Counted from the first letter of the stretch, positions 13,032 to 33,400 are shown. The stretch: 64,000 nt of DNA from Plotosus lineatus (GCA_024760905.1 CM045737.1:17244848-17308847), one strand, 5' to 3'. A program made the numbers and translations. The notes: a model not told the origin generated them from the letters alone.

Positions 13032-13382
13032 GTAATTTGGGGGCAGTGGTGGCCCAGTGGTAGGCTGTTGGATTACTGATCCCAACGTTGGGGGTTTAAT
13101 CCCCACTCTCAATGAGTTCTCACTGCTGTCCCCTAAGTGCAGCTAACTGGGTTGTCAAAGGCCAGCCACGCCTCTCATTTTCTATTGGTGAACATGTGGT
13201 GTCTTGTAGAAGAACCATTACTGACTTTCGTCAAGAGTAGCTGCATAGCCTTCTCTGTGTTTGTGCCCCGCGATTTCCTGGCGAGCTGTCCAGGGTGTGC
13301 TCTCTGCCCTTACCCAGAGGCAGCTGAGGTGGGCACCAGCTTCCTCGCGACCCTAATTAGGATGAAGCGGTTCAGAAAATGA
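13032..13382 (+). mobile_element. Chimeric SINE: family B head, family A tail
   Basis: The head has A-box-like TGGCCCAGTGG and a degenerate B-box, then the B body (GCAGCTAACTGGGTT, ACCATTACTGACTTTCG). After the GTGTTTGTGCC segment it switches to the A tail (GGCGAGCTGTCCAGGGTG, then AATTAGGATGAAGCGGTTC). The same switch recurs in six other copies in this window. Confidence 0.85.
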
Positions 13383-13715
13383 ACAGCTAATTAATCTACT
13401 GTGTATGTTTTGGACTGGGAAGGAACCCACGCAAGCACATCGAGAACATTCAAACTACACAGAACCGCCCAGGATGGGAACTGAACCTGGGGTATTCTTG
13501 CTGTGAGGTGGACATGCGAACCACCACACCACGGTGCCGTCTCAAGTAGGATAAAAATTGGCTGTTCCAAATCACCCCTAGGTGTGAGTGTTGGCTCTGC
13601 AATGGCTTGGCAAGCTGTCCAGGGTGTACCCCGCCCTCGCCCGGAGTCAGCTGAGATGGGCGCCAGCCTCCCCCCGCCACCCTAATTAGAATTAAGCGGT
13701 TCAGAAAATTAATAA
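13383..13715. mobile_element. SINE family A pieces in opposite orientation
   Basis: 13390-13545 is the head half of a family A SINE on the minus strand. 13558-13712 is a body and tail half on the plus strand, ending in an (AAT)n tract. Either two truncated insertions meet here or an inversion has occurred. Confidence 0.75.
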
Positions 13716-14119
13716 TAATAATCCCCAATATTATAATGGAACAGAATGTAGTTCCACAAAACGATGCATTAGTTCCCCCTTTGCATCTAAACTCTAAAAG
13801 GGAGCAAGTGATAAGTACAGTACCAACATTGAACTGTTCTTCATGTATGTTTATTTACACAACACCCACCTACACACACTACAAAATCAGATTGTGTGGG
13901 ATGACTCAAGGTTATTTCTCTTTATTTTGAGCTGCACTGAGCACAATGCTGAATCGAACCCTCCTTCCTCCTGAATCGAACGGATCACTCAGCTGCTGCC
14001 TAATAGGAAAACTGGTAGATTGGCAGCAGCTCCTAAGCAGTCCATCAAGGTCCTTACTGTCCCCCACACCAAAATGCAGGACCCTTCATAATATCCTCTT
14101 ATGAGTACAATATCATAAT

Positions 14120-14469
14120 GAGAGAGAGAGAGATTTCCTTTTGGCTTTTTCCCTTTGTCAGGGATCACCACAGCAAATGATTCGCACATTTGATTTGGCA
14201 TGGGTTTTTACGTAGGCTGCCCTTCCTGACACAACCCTTTAGCAAGGGACAGAAAGACGCTGACGGCTTTGCAGCTACTCTTGTCGAAAGTCGGCAATGG
14301 TTCTTTTACATGAACCTCTCACCATAGACCGTGAGAGACATGGCCGGCCTTTGTTAACCCAGTTAGCTGCACTGGGGGGGGACAGTGACAACTTTGCGGA
14401 GAGTGGGACTTGAACCCCCAACCTTAGGATCAGCGATCCAGCGCCCTATACCACCAGGCCACCACTACC
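14120..14469 (-). mobile_element. SINE family B, 18-bp target-site duplication
   Basis: Minus strand, full length. The duplication reads TGAGTACAATATCATAAT at 14102-14119 and recurs with one mismatch at 14470-14487. A short (GA)n tract marks the 3' terminus of the element at its left side. Confidence 0.9.
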
Positions 14470-14539
14470 TGAGTACAATACCATAATAATGCTAAATAAT
14501 AATAATAATTATGTGCAATTTAACATTACTGTGTTTACT

Positions 14540-14668
14540 GTCTGGTCCTGCAATGGCCTGGTAAGCTGTCCAGGGTGTGTACCCCGCCCTCGCCCAGAGT
14601 CAGATGAGATGGGTGCCAGCCTATCCGTGACCCTAATTAGGACTAAGCAGTTTAGAAAATTAATGTTT
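14540..14668 (+). mobile_element. SINE family A tail fragment
   Basis: The sequence from GTCCTGCAATGGCCTGG to AGCAGTTTAGAAAATTAA matches the family A 3' third; the 5' part is absent. Confidence 0.8.
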
Positions 14669-15062
14669 ACTGCTTTTGTCTGTTTCTTGGGGCCCGGTGT
14701 CCCCACATACAAGTGTTAGTGACTGTGTTGTGGTTCCAGCTGTTATTGAGCTGCCAGGTCAGTCTATCCATCTCAACAATCATGCAAAAAGAAACAAATT
14801 ACTCAGGTACAGAAGACAATCAATGACATACAGATCTGGTTTGGTGAAGCACAATAAATTAAGTTGACATACACAGAGCGCCCTCTGCTGACCAGTATTC
14901 AATTAGTTCATTTTAAGTGCATTCTGACATCTGGTGGAGTAGTGCTGGCACATCTGCCTCACAGCAAGCAGGACTTGGATTGGATTCACAGGCTTGGTGT
15001 AGGTGGTGTGTGTGAAGTGTGGGTTTCATTATTCAGAATTATATTTTTTTATATAACCAATC

Positions 15063-15180
15063 AATTATCCGTTCAGGGCCTTGCTCAAGGGCCCAATAGT
15101 GGAGATAGTGAGGATGGACCGGCTGACCTTTTGGATCAGGAACCCATTGCCTTATCCATTAAGCCACCACTGTTCCACAG
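15063..15180 (-). mobile_element. tRNA-derived SINE fragment (family G)
   Basis: The minus strand carries a tRNA-like head (CTTAATGGATAAGGCAATGG) followed by the GGGCCCTTGAGCAAGGCCC body block. The block is shared with 24511-24688 and 27185-27270. Confidence 0.65.
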
Positions 15181-15340
15181 TCTAATAACACACACACATT
15201 AGGCTGTTCAGTGAGTGATGAGGTTTCTGATGCAGGGGTATTTTGCTAAAAAAGAAAACCCTACCGGGGAGACAAAATAGTTTTCTGTAAAAGTCATAGT
15301 ATCTGCAAACCTTCCAGTAAGACCATCAGAATTTCACAAC

Positions 15341-15373
<33 letters not shown>

Positions 15374-15939
15374 AACCCCCATTTTGCTCCCCCAATTCCC
15401 ACCCATCAAGTGTTGTCCCCCTATTATACGACCACCAACCAATCAGCGAGGAGCATAAACACGTTCATACTTAAGCATGCATAGGCACATGCCTCCTCTG
15501 TGTCACACAATGCTGCCAACCAACTCTTGACAAATTGTTGCGCATGCGTACTTGGGCAGCCTAACATACTCTGAGGAAAAGCTTTTTTTTTTTTTTTTTT
15601 TTGCACTTCTCTTGGTTATGAACAGATGAACATGACTGTCTGGTTGATCGCTGTGAGTGACATAAAAGTGGACGTATGCCATCCCTCCCTCCCCAAAAGA
15701 GTTCGACCAATCAGCTTTCGTGGATGGATTCCTGGTCGCGGATGTCTGCGGCATTAACCTGGATTCAGACCTGTGATCTCCAGGTTGAGATTTGCACACC
15801 TTATAGATGTACCACCCGGAGACCAAAATCTCAAATTTCTAACCCTGAGATTACTGAGATACAAAGACTTATCCAATTTTAAGATGAGTCAGAAATTTTA
15901 ATTATTAATGAAGAACTAAAGAAGACTGAACAATCATTC

Positions 15940-16250
15940 TCTCAAATATTTGCTGAACCACTCATTTCTACTCGGGCCGAGGAAAGACTGGTGCCTATGT
16001 CAGCCGGACAGTGGGCGAAAGCAGGGTACACCCTGAACATTTCGCCAGATCATTGGTGGGAAAACACACACACACACACGCACTCAATTTGGAACAGCTA
16101 TTTCTCATCATGTGTATGTCTTCAGATTGTGGGAGGAACTCGGGGAACGTGCAAACTCCATAGAGAAACGCTCTTGTTGGGCTCGAGACGTGAACGCAAG
16201 AGCTTCTTACTGTGAGATGGACGTGTTTAACACTACAACACCCAGATTAA
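15940..16250 (-). mobile_element. SINE family A, diverged full-length copy
   Basis: The minus-strand order of tail, body and head can be followed through the AGGGTACACCCTGAACA block, an (AC)n tract, the GGAGGAACTCGGGGAACG block and the head remnant near 16200-16245. Confidence 0.7.
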
Positions 16251-16706
16251 TAACAATCGTTTTCAATGTAGGACATCAATCACATTTTGTTATTTCACTT
16301 TCCGCAATATGTAGTAGCATCATCAAAAGGTTCCGAGAACTCACTGAATGACTGTGACATTCAATCCATGGCACTGCATTAAGTACTGCTGTGGTATGAA
16401 GGATATTACTGGGACACCAGTAAACACTGGTCATCGATGCATCAACAAATTACAAAGTAGAATCCAAATGCCAATAACATCCAAACATGGAACTGACTTT
16501 TCTGGGCCTGAGCTCCCTGACATGGCCTGAACAAAAGTGGATGTTGTGACCTAGAGAGGAACTGGATCATTCAGATTCCCATCAGCACCAAGTTATAGAT
16601 TACTTTATTGGAGATTATTAGTGCTTATCATCAAACCGATGTCTCCTGAAGCATACGATGGCAATTAGGAAGATAAAATGTAGTTTATTGAACAAAGATA
16701 CATATA

Positions 16707-17141
16707 CAGGGATCCCTCACTTTCCGCGGTTAATGGTGACCGAAACCTCCCGACTGACATCTATTTACATGTATATGTGTATATAATATCAATAAATACA
16801 TATTCAACTCTATAAATGCTTATAATAACAATTAAACATTCAAAAATAATGCAGCAAATGTAAATAAAATATAAATATACACACATACAGATGCGCGTGC
16901 ACACAAAAACGCACCTCACATAAAAATATGAGTAGTTTTGTTGGGGGGTTTTGGGTTATTTTTTTTGTTTTTGTTTGTTTGGAGTTTTCTTTTTGCATAA
17001 TTGGCCTTGTTTTGTGGCACTTTCCTTAACTTTTCCCCTATTTTTCCTTTTATTTTTTTTTAATTTTCAATGAATTTTTTGAAAAACCCACGATGCACTG
17101 AAGCCACAGAAACTGAAGCACGAAGTAGTGAGGGATCACTG
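16707..17141 (+). mobile_element. MITE family M1, complete copy
   Basis: 435 bp between TA dinucleotides. Left end CAGGGATCCCTCACTTTCC; right end, on the minus strand, CAGTGATCCCTCACTACTTC. The interior is AT-rich, with a poly-T/TG-rich block and no ORF. It serves as one of the reference copies for the family. Confidence 0.9.
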
Positions 17142-17159
17142 TACCGGTACACAAAATCA

Positions 17160-17470
17160 ATCAATCAATCAATCAATCAGCCATTTGCTTAACTCTTAGT
17201 CCTAATAAAGGTCACAGGGAGGCTGTGCTTGTCTCAGCCAACAGTAAGCGAAAGCTAGTTACACCCTGAGCACACACACACACACACACACACACCTAGG
17301 GACAATTCAAAACAGCCAGTTAACCTTGTGTGCATGTCTTTGGAACTGTGGGAGGAAACTGGAGTCCCAGGATGAAACCCACGCAAGCGTTTGGAACAAC
17401 ACACAAACCATACACAGAAACTCCTGAATACTGAACCCAGGACCTTCTTCCTGTGAGGTGAACATGCTCC
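17160..17470 (-). mobile_element. SINE family A with (CAAT)n tail
   Basis: The minus-strand 3' end is a (CAAT)n-type tract at 17157-17180. Body and head follow to about 17470, with an internal (AC)n expansion near 17270-17295. Confidence 0.75.
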
Positions 17471-17580
17471 ATTCTGCCCAGTCCAAAACAGAGTATATCT
17501 ACATCTGTATTCTAATTGTGAAAAAAATCTCCACAGATGATAATAAACAAAGGATGAGAGAGTCTCTGGATGTGATGGAT

Positions 17581-17584
17581 TTTA

Positions 17585-17586
<2 letters not shown>
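17581..17586 (-). promoter_or_regulatory. Candidate XRCC3 poly(A) signal overlapping the stop codon
   Basis: The minus strand reads ACTTAATAAA: the TAA stop codon (17587-17585) overlaps an AATAAA hexamer (17586-17581). If used, the 3' untranslated region would be only a few tens of bases. No better minus-strand AATAAA is evident within the next 100 bases. Confidence 0.5.
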
Positions 17587-25016
<7,430 letters not shown>

Positions 25017-25728
25017 TGTAGCTAACAGAACTCAGTTCTTAAAACAAACCTTCGATGAAAATATGACACTCATAGTATTTTAACAGGTAAAGGAATTTCC
25101 CGCGAACAATGTTTACTTCACAGGCTGGAAATATCCTTTCAACACCTATCAAAATAAAAGTCATTGTAAGTTTAAACTTGGATTTTTTTTTTTAAGTGTA
25201 ATTTTGCAATACAAAAATGACTAAAATGTAATTTCGGGAAAAAAATGTAAAAGTATTTCGGAAAATATTAATAATTTGCCTAATTTTAACGGCTCAATAC
25301 AAACATTTAAAAGAGCGCGGTTTACATTTAAACATAAAAAAAAAGAACCGGGAAATGGTACACGCCAAAATAGGGGTGTGTATTTCTGATAATTAATTAA
25401 ATCGCCAATTAGTAGCATGTTCCTATTACAGGAATACTGCTTATGCTAATTTTTAAAATTATTTAATTAGACAACTATGTGAAATAAATGATAAATAACG
25501 TTTTTAATTGAAAACGTGATTCTATTTTTCACACACTCCCCCTAGAATGGCAACTTTTCCGCACTTCTTTTTTAACAGCCTTCTGACACAATAAACAAAA
25601 TATTTAAACTGCCTTATGTTGTTTTGTTTTGAGGATGGGAAAATATTACGGATAACTTGCTTATCAATAAAGTCTTGCGAGGACATACTACTTTGTTGCG
25701 TTTACGTCTATATTTGGTGAGTGATTGG

Positions 25729-25793
25729 TATAAATAGCGAGAAGAGCATCAGTTTATATGTCGTTAGCGAGCTCGAGGAGAGAAAGCTAACAG
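25729..25793 (+). promoter_or_regulatory. Candidate BRF1 promoter and 5' non-coding exon
   Basis: ATTGG (25724-25728) runs straight into TATAAATAG (25729-25737). About 55 bp later the sequence reads GCTAACAG then GTAACTT, a usable splice donor after 25793. A matching acceptor (CTTCCTTTCTAG) ends at 28415, 28 bases before the BRF1 ATG. The exon is inferred; no transcript evidence is available here. Confidence 0.35.
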
Positions 25794-26167
25794 GTAACTT
25801 GGGGAGACTTGGCTGGACTCAACTGTATAACTGTGTGGTGGTGGTGGTGGTAGTGGTGATTAAAAACAGCATACGAACAAAAGAGAGAAAAATGGGACCT
25901 AATAACAACAGTGGAATTTCTGAACGAGTTTAAACGAGCCAGGATTAAACTCCAACTCCAGTTAGCTTCGACTGCTGCTTTATAGCGACACAAGGCTAAC
26001 ATTAAAGCACGAGAGCAGCAATATACATAAACAAACCGTGTCATAATATTCAACATCAAATAAAAATCACACGAATAAATCGAAAAATATATACGGTATG
26101 TGTGTACTGTGCCGCTGGACCGGTTTTAATATTATATAGTAGCAGTCCGGTGGTTATGCTAAGCGCC

Positions 26168-26237
26168 CGGTAGCTGAGCGGAACAATCCAGGTTCCTCTA
26201 TTACTGCGAGTACAGCGACCCGGGTTCGAATCTCGGA
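26168..26237 (+). other. tRNA-like relic (A and B boxes)
   Basis: TAGCTGAGCGG (A-box-like) and GGGTTCGAATCTC (B-box) are about 45 bases apart. The acceptor-stem halves do not pair, so this is more likely a SINE head or tRNA pseudogene than a tRNA gene. Confidence 0.45.
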
Positions 26238-26530
26238 TAAATTAGGATTAAATACTTGACTGGATCATTTGTTCAATATTTGGCTCATCGACGTTGGAGG
26301 TTTTTATTTAAATGAACTGATCCGGTTGAATTATTCTGCTTAATTCTGTTGCCTATCTCAGCCACCAGTGCCCTGGACTCAGATTCAGGACCTGGTCGCT
26401 TGTTACCGCTACACCATCGTGCTGTCTGGACTACACACCAGCAGCTGATTAGGAAGATTTTTCTTTTTTTTACATTCGCTGTGCACCATTTCTCAAACAA
26501 TCTTATCCAGAGCAATTTACAATTAGTTAT

Positions 26531-27165
26531 TCATTCATTTTCTGGGGTCGTGGGGAGGCTGGCACCCATCTCAGTCGATTCTGGGCGAGGGTGGGGGACA
26601 CCCTGGATAGCTCGCCAAGGCCATTGCAGAGTCAAAACTCACAACCATTCATATTCACTCTCATACCTCTGGGTAAGGGTAGTGGGGGGCCTGGTGGTAC
26701 TAAGGTTGGAGGTTCAAGTCCCACTTGCCACAGGTTGTTACTGTCCCCCCTCCAGTGCAGCTAATTGGGTTATCAAGGGCTGGCCATGTCTCTCACTGTT
26801 TATGGTGCGAGGTTCATGTATGCAAGAGTGTGCTGCATAGCCTTCAGTGTGTTTCTGCCCTGTGATGGCCGGTGAGCTGTCCAGGGGTGTACTCTGCCCT
26901 TGGCCAGAGTCAGCTGGGATGGGTGCCAGCCTCTGTGCGACCCTGATTAGGATTCAGCTGTTAAAGAAGATGAACGAACCTACAGGTGATTTGGAACAGC
27001 CAATTAACCTACTGTGCATGTTTTTGGACTATGGGAGGAAGCCGGAGTCCCCGGAGGAAACCCATACAAACACGGGGAGAACATGCAAACTCCACACAGA
27101 AACATCAGGACCTTCTTGGTGTGAGGCCGACCTGCTTACCGCTACTCCACTGAGCTGACTTAGAG
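26531..27165 (-). mobile_element. SINE family A interrupted by a chimeric SINE
   Basis: Minus-strand family A tail and body at 26531-26675, resuming with GGTGATTTGGAACAGCC at about 26977 and running to the head at about 27160. A plus-strand chimeric SINE lies in between. Confidence 0.8.
26690..26972 (+). mobile_element. Chimeric SINE (B head, A tail) nested in SINE A
   Basis: It has a GGGGCCTGGTGG head remnant with B-box GGTTCAAGTCCC and the B body TGCAGCTAATTGGGTTATC. It then switches at TTTCTGCCCTGTGATGGCC to the A tail. Confidence 0.82.
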
Positions 27166-27184
27166 TAATCTTTTTTTTCTAAAC

Positions 27185-27270
27185 CTGAGCAATTGAGGGT
27201 TAAGGGCCTTGCTCGAGGGCCCAACAGTGGTGATCGTGGGATTGAACCGCTGACCTATGGATCAGTTTTT
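27185..27270 (-). mobile_element. SINE family G fragment
   Basis: GGGCCTTGCTCGAGGGCCC plus flanks match the minus copy at 15063-15180. Confidence 0.6.
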
Positions 27271-27499
27271 TGATCTTCCCTCCATGAAATAGACTATACA
27301 TTTAATCTAAGATTCATACTGACTCATCAAACATTATCCAGCATTTATTTTATATTGAACTCACATGCGTGTTACTATTTCCAGTCTACAGGGAAAATTC
27401 GGTAAAACCGTGCTTGAGACTTGGGGTCACTTGCGTGTGTTCAACGCTGTACACTGGCTGTGGAAACCTGTGGTGGTGCACATGCAATATTTACAGGTA

Positions 27500-27983
27500 C
27501 AGGGATACGTCACGTGTCAATTCATGCGGCTTCAGTGTGTTGTGGGTTTTTATTTATTTATTTTTTTAATAAATATTCATGGGATTAAAAATAAGGAAAT
27601 TAAGGAAGAATTGGAGAAAAAGTTAAGGGAAATTCCACATAACAAGGCCAGTAATGCAAAAAAACAAAAAAAAAAACAAAACAAAAAACCAACCCAAAAC
27701 CTCCCATCAAAACTACTTACATTTTTATGTGAGGTGTGCATCTGCATGTGTGTATATTTATATTTTATTTACATCTTATGCATTATTTTTTGAATGTTTA
27801 ATTGTTTTTATAAGCATTTATAGTGTTGAATATGTATTTATTGATATTATATGCACATATACATGTACGTATACATCAGTTGAAGGGCGTTGATCCTACT
27901 TCGTGGAATTCGGCGGTCATGGGGGGGGTGTGTGTGTGTGGATGTCTCTGTCCCAATTAACCGCGGAAAGTGAGGGATCCCTG
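27500..27983 (-). mobile_element. MITE family M1, complete, reverse orientation
   Basis: 484 bp flanked by TA. The right end GTGAGGGATCCCTG is a clean terminal repeat; the left end CAGGGATACGTCACG is partly mutated. It lies just upstream of the BRF1 start. Confidence 0.88.
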
Positions 27984-28443
27984 TATTACGAAAAAATCAA
28001 GACCGCTTACAGTACACAGGGGACTTGTACTCTTTTTGTACGCCCAAGCCAGGAGGAGCAAGGTTTGTAGAGGCGTTGCGATGCCAGTAAAGGCGCACGA
28101 GGGATGCTCGGCCACCTCTCACTCTCCGCCCCATCCCTGTGTGTGGATGTGCACCCGACACAGATGGCAAGACTGTTGCTTTATTTGTGTGTAACTTGCA
28201 GTACGTGCACTTTTGACGCACCGATGCATTTCCGCCCTCCACGTATAGCAAAGGCAGGTGTACAGTACCATAGTCTTCCCTGCCTTTCAAGTGCAGCCTG
28301 ATATTGAAATTTCATGTGTTTGATATCCAAAATTATCATATGCACAAGCTGTGATGTAAAGGTATGGAACTCAAAACTGGGACTTGAACCTAAGCCTTCT
28401 CTGCTTCCTTTCTAGGTGTACCAGCGTGCCCATTGGACCCAGG

Positions 28444-28627
28444 ATGAGTACCAGGCAGTGCAAGAGCTGTGGTGGGGCGGATATAGATATAGATCAAGCA
28501 CGTGGAAGTGCCGTGTGCACCGCCTGTGGATCTGTACTCGAGGATAACATCATTGTGTCTGAGGTGCAGTTTGTGGAGAACAGTGGAGGCGGAGCGTCAG
28601 CTATTGGCCAGTTTGTGTCTGTTGATG
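28444..28627 (+). CDS. brf1: BRF1 coding exon 1 (zinc ribbon)
   Basis: 184 nt encoding [18 protein letters not shown] to GQFVSVD plus a split Gly. The donor is GTACGTCAG. A polypyrimidine tract and TAG at 28400-28415 suggest that the exon begins at 28416 with a short untranslated stretch. Confidence 0.94.
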
Positions 28628-30437
28628 GTACGTCAGTGTTCTCGGACTGGGACGAAAACTTACCGTTATAGGAGAATCATCGGTGCTGTGGTGTTCCTCA
28701 ATGCAAATAGACTTTCACCATACAAGGACATTCTGCCATACAAATGCACCTTTTAAAATTAATGAACAACACAGTATACTTTAATTAATTAAAAAAAAAA
28801 ATCTTTAGCTAATATTTAGCGATTTTAGCGGCTGTAAACAGATGTTAACTCCCCAGCAGAGCATGCAGGAGGTAGTTGGGGATGTAGCTCAGTGGTAGAG
28901 CGCATGCTTTGCATGTATGAGGTCCAGGGTTCAAGCCCCTGCATCTCCAAGGGTAGTTTGTCTTTTAATATTTATCAGATTTTCTCCTAATTGTAAAGTC
29001 TTCATACATCAAGATTTGTTGTTGAACTATTTTTTTTTTTTCACTGACAGTCTTCTTTTTTTTTTGGAAAATTATCCCGTGAACAAATTTTCACACTGCA
29101 GAGTAACGTTTGTGTGTGACAAAGGGATGTTTAGGGTTTTCAAAACAGGCTCCATGTTTCTGAAATTTCAGCAAAAAAAATTTTTTTTAAATGTACAGTC
29201 GGCCCCCTACCTATGAAATTACAGATGCTCCCCGACTTACATTTTTAATTGGTTCTGGACTGCCGAACGTAAGTTGAAAATGAACGTAAGTTGTTACAGT
29301 GACATATGATGTGTGACGTATGATGCTCATACTGTATTATACATCCATAAATACCATTACCGTATATCATAAAACACCCCTAAATAAATTATTATAAACA
29401 TAACATTGTAAAATAATATCAAATATATCAAACAATATAAACATTAATTTAAAATAAGTCACTTATTTATACCGAGTCACTTTACATGAAGCTTAAAACA
29501 GTCAATCAACGCTTACAATATGTGAGGCGCTCAATACTGAAAGTAGTGTACTTGCTGTGGGTTATACGGACTTCCGGTCTTTCAAGTGCACAAGGGTGCC
29601 GTTGAACTCGTTTAGAACACAGCCTGCACTGATGTGAATCCCAGCAAAGCGGAGAGTTCTTTCTTTTGTGTAAGTTAGTAAACTTTATTCAAGAGATGCA
29701 TACAAAGAACAAGTTCAAATCCTAATGAATATTAATATAAAAAAAAGTGTACACTCTTAGGATTCTGCTAAAAGATAATAAATATAAAGATTGTGCCAAT
29801 CTGAGCAGATTCATCTCTGTGTATGAGACTTGCACCCATGCTAGTAGGCTTACACTTCTGACCAACTATATTTGCTTAGGGTTACAAAAGTCCACAAAAC
29901 AGTGTAAACACAAAGATCACAGAGACAACATCTTAACACAAGGGTAACACGCTATATATATATATATAGTTATATATAGTTTATATAGCTATAGTATATA
30001 TAGTTTGTAAACAATGAATGCAGTGTCGTTGCATACTACGTAGGTACGGGTAAACTCAAAATTTGACTTTTTTTTTGGGAAAAAAAAAAAAACGTAAAAT
30101 CGAAAAAACATAAAATGGATGATCGTAAGTCAGGGAGCGTCTGTAATCTGTTCCAGAGCCTTTCTCGTAACGTGGGGATTTCGTAAGTAGGGGTAGAACC
30201 TTACATGTTAAACCCGTAATTCGTTCCAAGGCTCCAGTCTTTGGACTGGATAAACCCCATAAACCCTTTAAAAATGATAAAAGCACATCAATTTTGTATG
30301 AAATATGTGTTAAAAGTAAAAGAAAAATATTTATTAAACAATTTAAACATTTTAATAATATATTAAACTATTTTATTAACATATTTATTAATTAAACCAT
30401 TATTAAACATTTTTTATTAACACACACACACACACCC

Positions 30438-30477
<40 letters not shown>

Positions 30478-33400
30478 CTGCGGGCCACACCCACAAGACG
30501 TGAATTCAAAGCGCATTCCCTGCTTGACAAACTCAACTTTAATTTGATTCCTTGAGGGATCGGAATTCCAGATGAGCTCAAATGCACCCACATTTATTAA
30601 ACATTTACTGAATTAAACAACTTAAAAAACTAAACTAAAAATTAAAGAGTTAAGCTTCCTTCAGTCTCTTATCTGGGAGGCCAGTGGGGCGGGATGTTGA
30701 GAGACAGCCAATGAGAGAGCAACTCGCGCATTGTGTGAAATTTTGATTGGCGCGTTTGAATTTTGAATTTCTTTTTGTAAGAGGGGGTTGTTTTCGTATC
30801 CCGGGGACGGAAACTCGGGAAATGATCTTCTTAACCCGGGGATTTCGTACACAGGGGTCTTCGTAAGTATGGGGCCGACTGTATTCAGCCAGGTAGGGCA
30901 TTGCTCTGCTACAGGCACTGCGGTTCTCTCATTCTTTTTGTGTCTTCGAACCCAGTGCTGTTTGACAAAGCAACATCGTGATGAATATAATTACCTTGAA
31001 CACAACATCTCTGAAAATAAAATGCTGCAAACATAGAACTAGTGTCTCCACCAGCCATTCAAATTGAGCCACAAAGCAGCCATGAGGTATTTTCAACCCC
31101 TTAACCTTGTAGTGAAATCCGTTTCTTTTCCACCTACTTTGAGTAAATGTGCATAGTAATATTTTTTCTCCATATTTTTTCAGTGAGAGAATGAACACTT
31201 AACTCATCATCACTTGTCGATGCCATCGTTACATGTTATTTTTTGCAGAATACTCACATAACTTTGTGTTTATTGGCTTTTATACAACTTCTGAAAAATA
31301 TGGAACCACCACACCTAAAGGATATTAACCCAGGTTTATTCTTGTTCTTCTTTTGTTTGGCTTTGTATTAAATCACAAATATGACGCACCAATTTTTGTT
31401 TTTAGAAATAGTTGAACATTTTGGCTTCATGGAACGTACCTTAAACAAATTCAATACAAGCCACCCGAGTTGTCACTTGGAGATAAAAATTACCTTTTTT
31501 TCCCTGGTGAGCACCACCAGATGGAGTTGACGAAAAAGCTCAGCCCAGTTAATGCTGTGCTCTGTAGAGTTGACTGGGTGGCTCATGATTACAGTCCAAC
31601 TTTAACACATATACCTGAATCCTTAAAATGAGAGCATGATCTAGGATGTTTTAATGAATATTAATTAGTTCTTGTGTTCATGTTGTCATGAACGAAAGCC
31701 CTCAGACAAAATAACTATAATCAAGTGATCCTGCTTCTGAAAGCGTCTTGGGTTGCTGTCTGATCAACCAGAACATAATGTTTTCGTTTATTTTTTGGCT
31801 GTAGGTCCTGCAAAGACCGCAGTGATAGGAAGTGGCTTCCACGCAAGTCTTGGAAAAGAGTCGCGTGCTCAGACACTTCAGAATGGTGAGCATTTAGCGC
31901 TTCTGTTCTAAATATCAGTGTACTGTACTTGACTGCTTTTGTTTGGCTTCATGTCTCATTATACAGGTTTCAGCTAAATTTCTTTCAGTATATGATACAA
32001 AAATATTCACCATTTTCTTAATGTTGTTATGTTTCAAACTGCACCTGAAATGAGACTAATTGTGATCATATCACATCACATCAGCCCTCCTTGAATCGCC
32101 GCCTCATTTTGGTGGACGAGTTTGCATATCCTAATGATCATAGGAGCTATATTGTCGGGGGCATTATGCCCCTGGTAGGGTCATCGAAGGCAAACAGGTC
32201 CTAGGTGAAGGTCCAGACGAAGTGCAGTTCACAAGACCCTATGAAGAAAAACACAAGGACAGTTTCCCTTACCCGGACATAGGTCACCGGGCTTACCCCT
32301 AGGGGAGGGGCTTGAAGGCGAGCACCTGGTGGCCGGGCTTCTACCCATGGAGGAATCAAGCCCGAAGAGGAGACATGGGTCCGCCCTCCCATGGACCCAC
32401 CACCTGTGGAAGGGGCTATAGAGGTTGGGTGCAGTGTGAGTTGGGTGGCAACCGAAGGCAGTTGGGTTCTGTTGGAACGATCCTCGGCTACTAACTCTGA
32501 CTCTTGGGACATGGAATGTCACATCTCTGGTGGGGAAAGAGCCTGAGCTGATGTGTGAGGTGGAGAGATACTGACCAGATATTGTCAGGCTCACCTCAAC
32601 GCATAGCTTGGGCTCTGGAACCACCCATCTCGAGAGGGGCGAGCCGGTGTGGGCATCCTTGTTGCCCCTCAGTGCCCACATGTTGGGGTTTTCCTCGATT
32701 GATGAAAGGGTGGCTTTCCTCTGTCTTCCGGTGGGGACAGGTCCTGATTGTTGTTTGTGCTTATGCACCAAATGACAGTTCAGAGTACCCACCCTTTTTG
32801 GAGTCTTTAGGAGGTGTGTTGGAGAATACTCCCCCAGGGACTCACTCATCCTGGGAGACGTCAATGCCCATGTGGGCAATGATGGTGTGATCGGAAGCTC
32901 TGGCCTCTCCAGTCTGAACCTGAATGGGGTATTTTTGTTGGACTTCTGTGCTTGTCATGGTTTGTCCATCACGAACACCTTGTTTGAACATAAGGGTATA
33001 CATAATTGCACTTGGTACCATGTCCCGTAGGAGGACGATGACATGGAATCTGAATGGGCCATGTTTTGTGAATCCATTGCTGAGGTGGCAGCCCATAACT
33101 GTGGCCTGAATGTCATCGGTGCCTGTCGTGGCGGTAATCCCCGAACTCAGTGGTGGACGCCTTCGGTGAAGGGGGCTGTTCAGCTGATAAAGGAGGCCAT
33201 CGGGTCTTATTGGCCTATGGAACTCCCAAGGCAGCAGACAGGTACCGGCAGGCCAAACCTGCTGCCACCTGAGCTGTCGCCGATACAAAATCTCGGACGT
33301 GGGATTAGTGGTTGGCCTCAAAAATGTTCTGAACCACCGTTCGATGCCTCAGGAGGGGGAAGCAATTCTCCACAAATACTGTTTACAGTGGAAGTGTGAA

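Larger units (their letters stand above)
29196..30881. mobile_element. MITE M3, pogo/Tigger-like, carrying a nested MITE
   Basis: Left end CAGTCGGCCCCCTACC; right end on the minus strand CAGTCGGCCCCATACTTACG. TA lies on both sides. It shares interior blocks with MITE M2 (3982-4664). It is split after position 29221 by M4. It lies in BRF1 intron 1. Confidence 0.85.

Noticed and set aside
26168..26237. A second tRNA gene
   Set aside because: The acceptor stem halves do not pair; kept only as a tRNA-like relic.
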